From assembly GCA_020747015.1 (NCBI GenBank), contig JAGTJM010000043.1:62001-126000 (forward strand): a stretch of DNA of 64,000 nucleotides, given 5' to 3'. The translations under genes and the position numbers were made by a program. Position 1 is the first letter of the stretch. Every line of letters starts with the position of its first letter. Positions 12,613 through 22,729 of the stretch are shown one piece after another. Below the pieces are notes generated by a model. It was given only the letters and a program-made list of their open reading frames with translations, was not told the origin of the DNA and ran no database searches. The DNA is from Pyrenochaeta sp. MPI-SDFR-AT-0127 (lineage: Eukaryota; Ascomycota; Dothideomycetes; Pleosporales; Cucurbitariaceae).

Positions 12613-12948
12613 TCGGTTTAGCTATTGCTCTACAGTTTAAATATTCATACAAACCTTAGGTATCTACTCCTGCTCACTAACGCTAAACTGCCTCTAGTCG
12701 TGGTGAGATGACATCATCGACACGTCCGACCTGGTGCCTGAAATCATGTGCACTCGATCGTACAGTTCGCAATGCTCGCATTACTCGCATTTGAGACTTG
12801 AGAAAGAGAAGAGTTATAAGAATCGATAAAACGTTTTAGATCAGTTCAAACTGACTGAGTCTAGCAAATCTCGGTGATTCTGACCTCGTAAAATTAACCA
12901 ATTTTGACCTCGGCAAGCTTTGAAGCCATCGGGCTGCACGTAGTCAAG

Positions 12949-13512
12949 ATGCGCAAACTTCGCTACAACGTCGCCTCAACTCTTGATGGCTTCATCGCAT
13001 CATCAGACAATACGACACATTGGATCGTTGAAGACCTCAGCATCGACTTTACCAGCCTCTACGCTCAATTTTCAACCTTCATCATGGGTCGGCACACATA
13101 CGAGACAATGCTCGCATTCGGCGAATCCAATCCCATTAAATCAAAGTCTGTTGTTGTTGTTAGTTCTACTATGAGTGGCGACCAGCAGGCAGGCGTTACA
13201 GTAATCAAGGATGATATCATCGAATATATAAAAGCGTTAAAGACAGAGGAAGTCGAAGAAGGCAATGATATCTGGCTCATGGGCGGGGGTTCATTGGCTG
13301 GTTTGTTTTTAAAAGAGAGATTGTTGGACAGCATGGAGATAGCGATTATGCCTGTTGTCCTTGGGAAGGGAGTGAAAATGATTCATGTTCCTGCTGGAGA
13401 AGAGGTAAGACATAGTGAGGAACAGACAAGATGGGCTTTGAAGCTTGAAGAATGTGAGAAGAAAGAGAGCGGAATCGTAATGACAAGGTATAGGGTTTCT
13501 TATGAATCATAG
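12949..13512 (+). CDS. Dihydrofolate reductase-like protein (RibD C-terminal family)
   Basis: The first ATG in frame (12949) gives 187 residues starting MRKLRYNVASTLDGFIA, the hallmark opening of the YyaP/YqjY branch of the RibD C-terminal/DHFR-like reductases. Further family marks are FIMGRHTYETM near residue 45, the nucleotide-loop segment DIWLMGGGSLAGLFLKERL, and PVVLGKGVKM towards the end. The family uses NADPH to reduce pterin- or pyrimidine-like substrates, but the substrate of this branch is unknown. It is intact and intronless, flanked on both sides by ruined genes. A bacterial-type, intronless gene in a decayed region could reflect transfer, though fungal homologues exist; this is inference. 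Confidence 0.85.
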   Translation: MRKLRYNVASTLDGFIASSDNTTHWIVEDLSIDFTSLYAQFSTFIMGRHTYETMLAFGESNPIKSKSVVVVSSTMSGDQQAGVTVIKDDIIEYIKALKTEEVEEGNDIWLMGGGSLAGLFLKERLLDSMEIAIMPVVLGKGVKMIHVPAGEEVRHSEEQTRWALKLEECEKKESGIVMTRYRVSYES

Positions 13513-13547
13513 GATTGAAGAGGTGTATCAAGATCCTACCTCCGCTG

Positions 13548-15396
13548 TCAAGACAAAGTATCTTCAACTTGCCTCATTTCATATTCCTTTATGCCATCGT
13601 CTCTGCTCACAATGCGACATACGACACCTTCTTCGCGTTGTCGTGCAGACAGCACATGGTGATTGGGCTTTGATGTGTCTAGAAGACCGATTATATCTCC
13701 TTTTCGCGTTATGAGAACGGCTTGCGCGCAGGCACTCCATTCTCCTACTGCCAATTCTTCATGCGCTAGACTTTGCAGCTGAAGAGTGCCTTTACTGCGC
13801 CATCCTAGTCTCAAGTATTCATGGCGATACTGTAACACTTCCGCATGAAACCCAAAGGCGTTTCGATAATGAAATAAATAGCAATTATTAACCCGCCGAG
13901 ACCGAATGTGATAGCCAGACGAAAGACACTGAAATTCGAATGTGCATCCGAGAGGATTTTCTATAAGGCAGCCAGTATTTCTAAAGACTAATGTTTATGA
14001 CATTGAAGATAAGACTGACCTGACTTTTGCAAATATAGCGTTCTTGATCATTTGCCGGTGGTGCCTAAAACTTCATCATATTTGCACCACCGAGCCCGAA
14101 AGTAGCGTCAATGGCGCTACCCTGCATAGCAACCAAGGCTGCAGCATGCCAGTGCTGTACATCTAGCTGTCATTGGTCATCTGAAAGGGGTCCCTGAACA
14201 CCATTGACAAGGCCGTGTTATGAACTCAATGGTGCAGCTCCTAGTGTCTGTTCGAATGCATCGAGTTCGATTCCGGTCAGCGCAGACATGATGGACCACT
14301 TTGTTCGCGCTAGCTCCTTGTTTCCCTGTCAGACTGGTGAGCAGCCAGTATAGTTCTTTGTTTGCCGCCGAGCCTTGAGCAGCTTGATGGCTTGCCGGCG
14401 GAATCGAGATAGCAGGCCTGGTATTGCTTTGCGCACCGAAGAACAGAAGCAGTTTCGACCGCGAAATAGGCGCCTACGGTAAGTAGCCCCACCTCCTGGT
14501 AAACTGAAGTCGTTAACCAGGAACAGTTTGGTGCGCCGAGTACCACGGATCGTTGATTGCTACTGGGTCGGTGAATTATTTGCTTAAGAGGAAAACCAAA
14601 GTTGATCCTATGCAAATCAGCTTAGCCGCTCATTGTAAATCATCGATCTGCCACAAACGAACCCTAAAGTATATTCTGATATAGGAGTATTTCTCCCTGA
14701 CTGAAACTTGTCTCTAGCTGTACTTTGGGATATGGAACATTTTTTGCTGTTCTTGTCAGCGGCATGTGTGCTCCGTACAGGTACTGCGTGTATGGTGTCG
14801 GAATTCCTAGAGGTGAAAAATTCATAGTGCTGGTATAGCCTTCGGTAACCAGAAGTGCACAAATGAGACGTTGGTCTGTAAAAGAGGCGTTCCTCTGGGC
14901 AAGCATTCATACCTAGATCAAAGTGGCTGTTGAGGTACCCAGTACTAAAGAGAAGATTGCTATTGACTAGTCGGCAGATATCCTCCTGAACTAGACAGCC
15001 AGCGCTACGATGGGACGTGGCTATTGAGCGGTTATTCACAAAATTGTTACAGCCTTGCTATTTGCCATTGCTTGTATAGCAACTGAGAGCATAGTTTGAG
15101 AAGGTCACTAGTCACTGGGCAAGAAACGACAAAAGTACTGTAAAACACTCTGAGCTTGTCACGACCTCGGGATTCTTGTCTTGTCCGGCGATGTAGTATC
15201 CTAGAATACTGGCTTCACAGGATCCACGAATGAGTACCTCTTGTCCCATAGCCGAAGCAATCCTAGAGGAGAGAAGAATAGCCGCTATCAAACCGACAGC
15301 CAAGATGAAAGCAATTAGTGTAATGGGGATCACTATTTGATACAAGTGATTGTCATTGGTCGTTTCCGAGCCGACCGTGGATAGTGCATGCATCAA
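13548..15396 (-). pseudogene. Decayed multi-TM membrane protein gene, family unknown
   Basis: Minus-strand fragments in order are: a TM helix IVIPITLIAFILAVGLIAAIL (15280-15345), a soluble part with CALLVTEGYTSTMNFSPLG (about 14820-14880), HWHAAALVAMQGSAIDATFG (about 14095-14155), a second TM helix FGLGGLIIAIYFIIETPLGF (about 13850-13910) and a hydrophilic tail ending at 13548. The fragments are in different frames, with a one-base slip at about 13850 and stops between the others. The architecture is an extracytoplasmic domain between TM helices followed by a cytoplasmic tail. I do not recognise the family. Unrecognised introns could account for some breaks but not all. Confidence 0.4.
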
Positions 15397-15961
15397 ATAT
15401 CTTAACCTGAGTCTGAACGATTCCTAGCACATTGGGCAAATCAATAGATCCATACAGCCGGTAAAGCCCTGCAACTAACACGATCTTGTCGCAGAGAACA
15501 CACTAAGCCTCGAAGCCTCCACCTACCTGCTGATTGGCTTTCTGGTGAGCATCGCGTCATTGATTCGCTACTCAGTCGCTGTCGCACCAGTTCACGTTAG
15601 GAAAAGTATCAAAGCCATTGCCGGTAGGTCTTTTACGTTCTATGCTTATGATTTTCGGTACTGAAGCTGCTCTGCTCCTCAATCTGCTTCCCTAGGATTC
15701 AGGCAATATAAGATATACAGGGCTGTAGTGGACCCAAACCAAGAAGATGATTCCCACCCTCCCATTCAAATATATTTGATGATATCTGCGTGAGTATTCA
15801 GGTTCGTTCAGCAATCGCTGTCTCGGGAATATTCCGAGAGTATCTGTCGACCAGTGTCAGGGAAGATAGAATTATGATATAATTGGTAAGATGATCCCAC
15901 CAAGTCTCCCTGCAGGAAATTTTTGCTACCTCTCTCTCACTTGGTCATTGTGATGATCACT

Positions 15962-16424
15962 TCAGGGTCCATTGCCAAATTTCTGTGCGACTAGCACGTC
16001 CACACTCGAATTAGGTGATGCAAGTCGGCACAATATGAAGTATAGAGCCTGCAGCACGCGTGTCAGGTCCTCTAATGACCTTGATTGAATGGTGTTACTG
16101 GTTTGTACTTGCTCATGGTTCATGCATACATCAAGGTCCCTTCGACCAGAAGTGTACAAACTTACGTCTGCCGAGCCTAGATTCGTAGGTAGTTCATACT
16201 AAACACTGGTTTTGTAAAAGAGGAGCATATTTCGCTACACGTCTCTCTTTACCACAAATTCGACCGCAACACCGTGTGTACCTAGGATAGATAGACCTCC
16301 CTTCATTTTCCACGCGTGCTGTCGGATTACCAGCTGATTTAGTACTACTATTAGTATAGTAAAACTTACTATATTGACTTGGCGATCGGATATTAAAAGC
16401 GTCTGTTGCCAGAACCTGCGTCAA
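15962..16424 (-). pseudogene. Fragment related to the 14.6-15.0 kb membrane-protein remnant
   Basis: The minus-strand stretch at about 16130-16230 reads CTCTTTTACAAAACC followed by GTACACTTCTGGTCGAAGG. It parallels CTCTTTTACAGACCA followed by GTGCACTTCTGGTTACCGAAGG at about 14840-14895. Both encode a C(T/A)LLV-like motif. This suggests either a second copy of the same gene or an internally duplicated protein whose two halves have both decayed. Continuing towards 15400 the frames are interrupted. The identity remains unknown. Confidence 0.3.
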
Positions 16425-16817
16425 TGGTAATGCATTGATGCATAGTAGACCAAAGTACGCATTCGGAGAAAATCAATCGCCTGGTAGGATACACTAGATG
16501 TAATAGAAGTAGCCAAGCCATAATGAAATTATTCGACTTCCCTAGGCCAAGTTCTCATGTCGCACCCCACGTCGCATTATTCGTCACTACTTCTCACCCC
16601 CTCGATTCAGTCAACGAGTTGCTTGAATTTATCCTTCCCTATGCAATGCTTCTCTCGTACATGATCCTCGTACTGGTTTTGACTGTCATCTGTTTCAATC
16701 GCATAGTGGCCCAGAGAGATATAGAACGGAGTTTGTTGAGAATGATTGTTATTTCTGAGGGTATTATCGTTTGTCTACTCTAGTACAATATATTTTTGTA
16801 ACGCTAATGTATGCTTA

Positions 16818-17600
16818 TCATTTGCCATGCCATCTCAAAAGGAAGCTCATGCCGCTCACGAAACCCGTTAGACCAGAGAATATCATCAACCTGCCATAAC
16901 CACTTCCATAGCCTGCCAAAGTCTGTCCCTTCCATGGCATACCGTCGACAAGCGCTTTGCTCAAAGGTCCAGAAATAAGATTTCCGACACCTCTCCACAA
17001 CAGCAAGTGACCCATCAGCATTACGGGGTCAGCATGGCCGTAGCCTGCATCCTCGCCTCTCTTAGCGACCTCTTTCATGATACCTGGGTACACGGCCGTC
17101 CAACTCCCAGCAAAATGGCCATACATGACGCAAAACACGTACAAAACGGGTAGAGACTGCGCAAGTCCCCAGACTAGTAACACCGCGGTGGCAGTACCCA
17201 CTGCGGAAATAATAATACACGTTGAAACATGAAATGAATCAGTCAATGTGCCCCCAATAACACAGCCGATTGTTGCGGATATATTTGTCAGCATTAGTGT
17301 CAAAGCTGAAAGAAAATTTCCAATATTTAGTATTTGGCGGGCGTAGGTGGGCAGGTAAATACCCGGTAGAAAGTAGCCCATCGCCTGGATGAAATTGACG
17401 AGTTGGTATAGAGTGAATAATCTCGAGACCACATATCGCATGTTGAAAGGTTTAATGTGAGCAGTCGCTGAGGTCGGAAGTCTTGGTCTGATGAAGAATG
17501 TCAAAGGAGCCGAGCATGCGAAGAGAATGCCAGCCCATACTCCTGTAGCTGTCTCGAACCCGAGTCGACTGAGGAGTGTTACAGCTTGGTATTGCCACTC
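16818..17600 (-). pseudogene. MFS transporter, C-terminal half (monocarboxylate-transporter type), truncated
   Basis: About 255 residues of a major facilitator protein are present: a loop LTFFIRPRLPTS, then six hydrophobic helices, including GYFLPGIYLPTYARQI, ISATIGCVIGGTLTDSF, LLVWGLAQSLPVLYVFCVMY and YGRLMIFSGLTGFVSGMSFL, ending normally at 16818. Such proteins export or import small organic acids or metabolites across the plasma membrane. The N-terminal six helices are missing: upstream of the [16 protein letters not shown] region, near 17590-17605, the sequence becomes the reductase domain on the opposite strand. The missing half and the sharp junction mark a rearrangement breakpoint, so the gene should be non-functional. 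Confidence 0.75.
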
Positions 17601-18035
17601 ACTGCTTAGTGCGCGCCGTAAGTGCCGACCAAGCCCTAGAGCGGCTGTCAGAAACGCTTGCAAACTACGGCCTGTGGAAATCAGAGTACGCTCCTCTGCT
17701 TCACGTACTGGTTGGTGACATGGGACTTCCCCTATCCGGTCTTCCTGAGGCAACGTTTGACTATCTGGCTGACAATGTTGATGCCATCTGCCACTCAGGT
17801 GCACTTGTTGACTGGGTGCGCCCGCTGGACGACTACGTCGGTTCTAATATTGTAAGTGCCCACGAGGTGCTACGTCTGGCCTCGTATGGTCGAGGCAAGG
17901 CAGTACACCTCATTTCCACAATGTCTACCATACCAAAGTATATGGGCTACGAGATCAAAGAAGAAGACCAAGAGTACGGATACACTACGTCAAAGTACAT
18001 GGCAGAGCGAATGGTCGCAGCCGCTCATTGGCGTG

Positions 18036-18043
18036 GTGCCAGG
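18036..18043. repeat. Left 8-bp target-site duplication
   Basis: GTGCCAGG lies directly before the left terminal repeat and is repeated exactly at 20891-20898. Eight-base duplications are the rule for hAT elements. Confidence 0.95.
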
Positions 18044-18064
18044 CAGTGTGAGGAATGGATGGAT
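18044..18064 (+). repeat. Left terminal inverted repeat of the hAT element
   Basis: This is 21 bases beginning CAGTGTGAGG, the exact reverse complement of 20870-20890. CAGNG-type ends are characteristic of hAT elements. Confidence 0.95.
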
Positions 18065-18388
18065 CTGAATTGGATGTGTTTGGAAAAGCCATCCAAATCT
18101 CGGTTATCCAGATGCAGAATGGATATCCAAATCCATCCATTTCAAGGCATCGGTATAGTACGTTGCCTCCAATATCACATCCACTATCACATTCAATATC
18201 ACATCTAATATTATATTTAATATTATATGCAGGGGCTTAGGGGCTATCATATTTAATAATACTATCACTATATCTATAGACACTACCGCGGACCTATTAT
18301 ATCTTATACTATTATCCTTTTTCTATATAACTTTCCGTACTATACGTACAAACTCTCTAAACTTCTATATTAAGAAGGGTTCTATATT

Positions 18389-20761
18389 ATGAAGAAGGCT
18401 CAGTAAGCTTATTCTGAGCAACCTTCGTTACCGTCTTCGCTAACGTCGTTAGTAAAGTCGTCGCTAGATAGCGTTTCTGATATTGCTTCAGACATCTTAA
18501 CAGAGCTAACTTTCGAGTTGGAGTGGAGCATAAAAGCGCGTACGGCCGACACCCCACTAATTGAGGGATTGAAATTTAAATACTATAGTGTTGTTTGGTC
18601 TCAACTTCCTGGCTTTAGTATTCCAATCTCGAGGCGTACGGCTAGGCTAAACTCGCCTATCTGGAAGTTTGGCGTACTAATTGAACATACCGAGACTGGC
18701 GCCCGCTGGTGGCTATGTGTCCGCTGCTATACTTCCGACCCGATTTCACGGATATGTCACGCTTATTATTATAAGGTCGACGGCGGAAGCACGAATGTAG
18801 TTAAACACATCCGCCAAGTTTACGGCAAAACTTGGAATAAGGAGAGAGAAATTATCCCTTTTAAAAGAAGGGGTATATTGGTGCTAGCAGCCTTAGATAC
18901 AAATGAGTCTCGAGAGTAAGAGATATTAAATGCGCTGGTATTGGCCTTCGATGAAACCACCTTCTAAAAGCTTCTTATTCGCTGGATTGTCTATAATAAT
19001 GTATCATTTAGGCAGGTTGATAGTAAGCCATTTCGCGACCTTCTTGCCTATCTCTCGCCCCGCGCAAAAGATGTAATACCTACCGTAAAGACTGTTAAAG
19101 ACTGGATTATGGAAGGCTATAGGATTTATAAGGCTAAAGTCAAACAGGAGTTGCAGGATTCTGTTAGTAAGATCTACATCTCCTTCGACCTCTGGACCTC
19201 TGGAAATTACCTCTCGCTTAACGGCATTGTTGCTCACTTTATTAATGCGGAATTCAAGAACTAAACGATACTGCTAGCGACACCTGAGTAAACCGACTCA
19301 TATGCGGGTACAGATATTGCGGAGCAGGTTATTTCCGTGATTAAGGACTTTGGTATTTAAGACAGACTCGGCTTTTTTGTACTGGATAATGCTTCGAGTA
19401 ACGATTCGGCAATGAAAGTAATTGGAGAAGAATTTGGCTTCGATCCTAACGAGCGCCGCCTGCGCTGTGCAGGCCATATTATCAACCTTATTGCCCGCTA
19501 TCTCTTATTCGGCTTCGATAAGAACCTCTTTGAATTCGAAGGGTCGGTGCCGGCGAATTTGAAGGAAGAGTTAAATCGATGGAGGCGAATAGGACCAGTT
19601 GGTAAGGCTTATAATCTAGTTGTTTGGATATACGCAAGTCTATAAAGACGAAAATGGTGGCACCAGGCCCAACTTAAATACTTTAAGTCTATTATCGACC
19701 TAACCGAATGGAATACGATCAAAACGCGCGAGCTCTATAGAAGTAACGATACTCGCTGGAACAGCGTCTACGACGAGATTAAGATACTCCTTAAACTCCG
19801 AGCCCCTTTCAAAGACTTCTTATTATCTAAGTGCCAACGTGTCGTACGAGAGAAGTCTAAAGGACGCTGGATTTAAGACGAGGATTATTCTTGGAATGCT
19901 ATCCTAAAAGATACGCTTGATTCAGAAGACTGGGAGATCTTGACCCAGTATTAAAAACTCCTAGAGCCTTGCTGGCTTATAATAATAGATCTTGAAGGTC
20001 GGCTAGGTGATGGTAAGTCCTGTGGGATTAGTAAAGTTTAATTTGACCTTGAATTTATTGTTGAGGAACTTACGGCCGCTTACGAACGTTATAAACATGC
20101 ATCACTAGCTACGACTGAAGGCTAATGGCACTTCGTTACGCAGATTAAACTTGCACTTGATAAAGCTGAAGAGTACTACGCAAAACTCGACGACTCACCG
20201 GCATATCTTGCGGCTGCCGTGCTATATCCTGCCTACACCTGGAAGGTTATCGAGTCTTAATGGGCAAATAATAAGTCGTGGATTACGGCCGGCCAAAAAG
20301 AAGTTAAGTCGCTATGGAGTTCGACCTATAAGTAACTACCCGTCTTAGATGCTATGTCACCAGCAAAGAAGACTACGATATATGAACCTGATACGCTGGA
20401 GACGTTTTATAACCGCGCAAAAAGTTTGGCTAAGGCACGAAGTAATAACTAAAAAGCAGCTATCCTAGATGAGTTTGAGCGATATAGTAACCAAGAGCTA
20501 ATTGAGCTTGAGTTTCCACTTGAATGGTGGCGGACTATTGGTATTAAGGAGTACCCGCATCTGGCTCAAATGGTATTCGATATTCTCTCGATTCCAGCAA
20601 TGAGCGATGAGCCTGAGCGTGTATTCAGCCGAATGGGGCTTATGATCACGACCCGCCGCAACCATCTTAAGCAGCCCACGATACAAGCAGCTCAGTGTTT
20701 GCATTCTTGGGATAAGGTAAATATTATTACAATCAAAGAAACGGAGATAGCACCTATATAG
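18389..20761 (+). pseudogene. hAT transposase, one frame with 14 in-frame TAA codons
   Basis: From the ATG at 18389 a single frame runs 791 codons to a TAG at 20759-20761 with no insertion or deletion. It contains a BED-like zinc finger (CVRC about residue 112, with KHIRQVYG following), the catalytic-core blocks FDLWTSGNYLSLNG and FFVLDNASSND, RLRCAGHIINLI, NDTRWNSVYDE and the hATC dimerisation region AMSDEPERVFSRMGL. I count 14 in-frame TAA codons (the first at 18404, then 18917) and no in-frame TAG or TGA. Tryptophan TGG codons and CAG codons are untouched. This is what C-to-T change on one strand at CAA codons would give. It would normally be untranslatable; see findings. Confidence 0.9.
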
Positions 20762-20869
20762 CGGTAAAAAAAAACCTATAATCTCGTCTCGCATAAGTGA
20801 TTTCGGATTTTTCCGGAAATTTTTCCATCATCCATCCAACTACCAGTTGGCAAATGGATGCGCCGCCAA

Positions 20870-20890
20870 ATCCATCCATTCCTCACACTG
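20870..20890 (-). repeat. Right terminal inverted repeat of the hAT element
   Basis: This ends ...CCTCACACTG and is the exact reverse complement of 18044-18064. Confidence 0.95.
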
Positions 20891-20898
20891 GTGCCAGG
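20891..20898. repeat. Right 8-bp target-site duplication
   Basis: GTGCCAGG is identical to 18036-18043. Removing the element and one copy restores the reductase reading frame (GCC AGG GCA). Confidence 0.95.
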
Positions 20899-21471
20899 GC
20901 ATCCGTCTACCCCTTGCCTTTTTTCACCGCATCGTCTACCACAGGCCACTTCAGGCTCGATCGTGGCGACTTCTTGCACAACTTCATTTCTGGTTGTGTC
21001 GAGATGGGTTCCTTTCCATCGCTAGACGCCAATTTATCTGCCGTGCTACCCATTGATTACCTGTGCAAGACAATCGTTGCTGTCATGACCCGAAACCTGG
21101 ACCGAATTGGACAAAATTACGACTTTGCCAATGCCTGTGCACCACGCTTCAATCACTTCTTCAAGCTCATGTGTGACGCTAGTTCTGGACAGGAAATCAT
21201 CCCTTTTCTCACCTGGCGTGAACGAGCACTCGACTATGCTGCTACACATATGACCAGCCCAATAGCACGTATTGCGGCCTTGCTCGATGGTTTTACGGAC
21301 GACAAAGGCGGAGCCGCTATGGTAAAGGGCTCAGTCCTCAGAGATCATGTCTTTGGAACAGATGATTTTCCGGTACCCTTGATTGACGAGCAATTTGCGC
21401 GGAAGTACGTGAGCCGGATAGATGCTTCCCGAACCGAAAGTGCGAGGCTATCAACCTTGTTAGGCAGGTAG

Positions 21472-22729
21472 AGATGTACGTTCCGCGGCTCTGTAAAAAC
21501 CAATACTCCAACACACCAGACATGTCTCGAGCATAAGCATAATCGTGATTGGCCAGGTCCTGTGGGGAACTACACGTAATAATTGTATAATCCTATATAT
21601 AAAGGGTGTTTAGGGCTCTTTTATACCGTGCGTAGGCGAGCGAGAGCAATGTCCGGGGAGCAGGACGACCTGAGGGATGGTATTCCGTGAAGCATTTAAG
21701 CGTTATGGCAGAATTGACTCCGAGTAAGACTGCTGTGAGCCACGAAGGAAGTGGCGTGTTCTAGACTGATAGTCACGCAATACTAGAACGTAGTGAGCTT
21801 GTCCCAATAGGAGCTAGGCTGCCTAGGCTGCCAACTTGAGGATCCTGCGGCGCCTACCGTAGCTACATGACGCGCCGGCATTTAGGATATGGCCGTATTG
21901 CGGCCTCCTTTAGCTAGCGGTTCGGTAGAAAAGGCAATTTCCTAGATAGATATATTGACATTTCCTGATTATCAATTCTGCCCTAATATCTTCACTCGCC
22001 CCGTAAGGTATATGTAATCTAGCCGGTACTGTCTCTATATAACCCAATGTCTACTTAGCTTCCACTCATGTCCTGCTATCCTTAACTTCAAGAAATTGCT
22101 GATTTGTTTGAACGGCCGCTAGCAAAGCCACTGACTTTGGAATTTGCCTTGGCTGCAATCCTATGAGTGACTACTTTCCTACCTCGGCTAATTCCCCAGA
22201 GTGCCGCGTCCTGGACCGGTCCCCCGTTACAAGGGTTTGCAAATACGGATTGGGGATGTGTTCACTGTCAGCAGCTAGATCTCCTGTAGACAGTTTTCGT
22301 TTTGTGTAAAACGATCCGTCGCGCGTCCTCCAACCATTCCTGCATCTGGTACTGAGCGCCGCCTCCGTGATTACATGCCCGTTGCCATAGCTCTGAAGTC
22401 TTTTTGACGTCAGTCAACCCTACTGCAGTCAGCGTGCAAGGGAGACACAGTGATACCTGAGTAGGGGGCCTGAATGAATTCTATAGACAAGGTCGAATTA
22501 GCGACAAGATTCGCTTAACAAGAACCCACCACGGACTGTTACTCTTCCCGCCATATCAACGGATTGCTCCTTTAAATGTAAATCTGTCACATACACACAA
22601 GTGATACATAAAACTATCACATATTATCTTTTACGATCGGTTCGCGTACAAGCACACGTCCAACTCTTCGGCCGATCCCAATACCTTGATAGTTATAGCG
22701 GCCGGGTTGCCCTAGGAAGGGTACATGTT
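21472..22729. other. No gene recognised; flank of the regulator remnant
   Basis: There is a TATATAAAGGG box at about 21596 and GC-rich stretches at 21840-21910, but no open frame of note. I considered a solo LTR and could not define ends. The last few hundred bases would be the promoter of the Zn2Cys6 gene. Confidence 0.4.

Larger units (their letters stand above)
18044..20890 (+). mobile_element. hAT-family DNA transposon, 2,847 bp, complete ends
   Basis: The element is bounded by 21-bp perfect inverted repeats (starting CAGTGTGAGGAATGG; 18044-18064 and 20870-20890) and an exact 8-bp duplication GTGCCAGG on either side. Subterminal copies of ATCCATCC and AATCCATCC lie inside both ends (18060-18145, 20825-20880). 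The left arm (18165-18380) is AT-rich with tandem ATATCACAT-like words. One transposase frame of hAT type fills most of the interior. The element inserted into the reductase domain gene in the same orientation as that gene. The ends look competent for mobilisation by a transposase supplied in trans; the encoded transposase itself carries nonsense codons. Confidence 0.97.
17600..21471 (+). pseudogene. Thioester reductase (NAD-binding) domain of an NRPS/PKS-like enzyme, 5' truncated and split by a transposon
   Basis: The first part (about 17600-18043) starts at [16 protein letters not shown], the conserved strand after the Rossmann glycine motif. It continues with [11 protein letters not shown], a [16 protein letters not shown] motif, a LISTMSTIP block and the [12 protein letters not shown] catalytic Tyr-x-x-x-Lys region. 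The second part (20899-21471) resumes exactly in frame (WRGAR joined to ASVYPLPFF) and ends with FGTDDFPVPLIDEQFARKYV, typical of reductase-domain C-termini. Such domains release thioester-bound products as aldehydes or alcohols. The Gly-rich NADP-binding start and any adenylation/carrier domains are missing, and a hAT element sits inside, so it is inactive. Apart from the insertion the frame is clean, suggesting recent disruption. Confidence 0.85.

Noticed and set aside
14225..14290. tRNA-like GAGTTCGATTCCGG box
   Set aside because: No A-box at the right distance and no acceptor stem pairing.
16523..16783. 86-codon ORF with a hydrophobic stretch (LLSYMILVLVLTVICF)
   Set aside because: It has an ATG and one TM-like segment but no family match, and it sits in a decayed region; chance is likely.
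16818..17804. 328-codon minus-strand ORF taken as one transporter
   Set aside because: Its first 60-70 codons (17600-17804) are antisense to the reductase domain, so only the part up to about 17600 is transporter.
18518..18919. Separate 133-residue gene inside the hAT element
   Set aside because: It is one stop-free section of the transposase frame that begins at 18389.
21540..22080. Possible solo LTR (TGTGGGGAAC start, TATATAAAGGG box)
   Set aside because: No matching CA end, no inverted terminal bases and no target duplication could be found.
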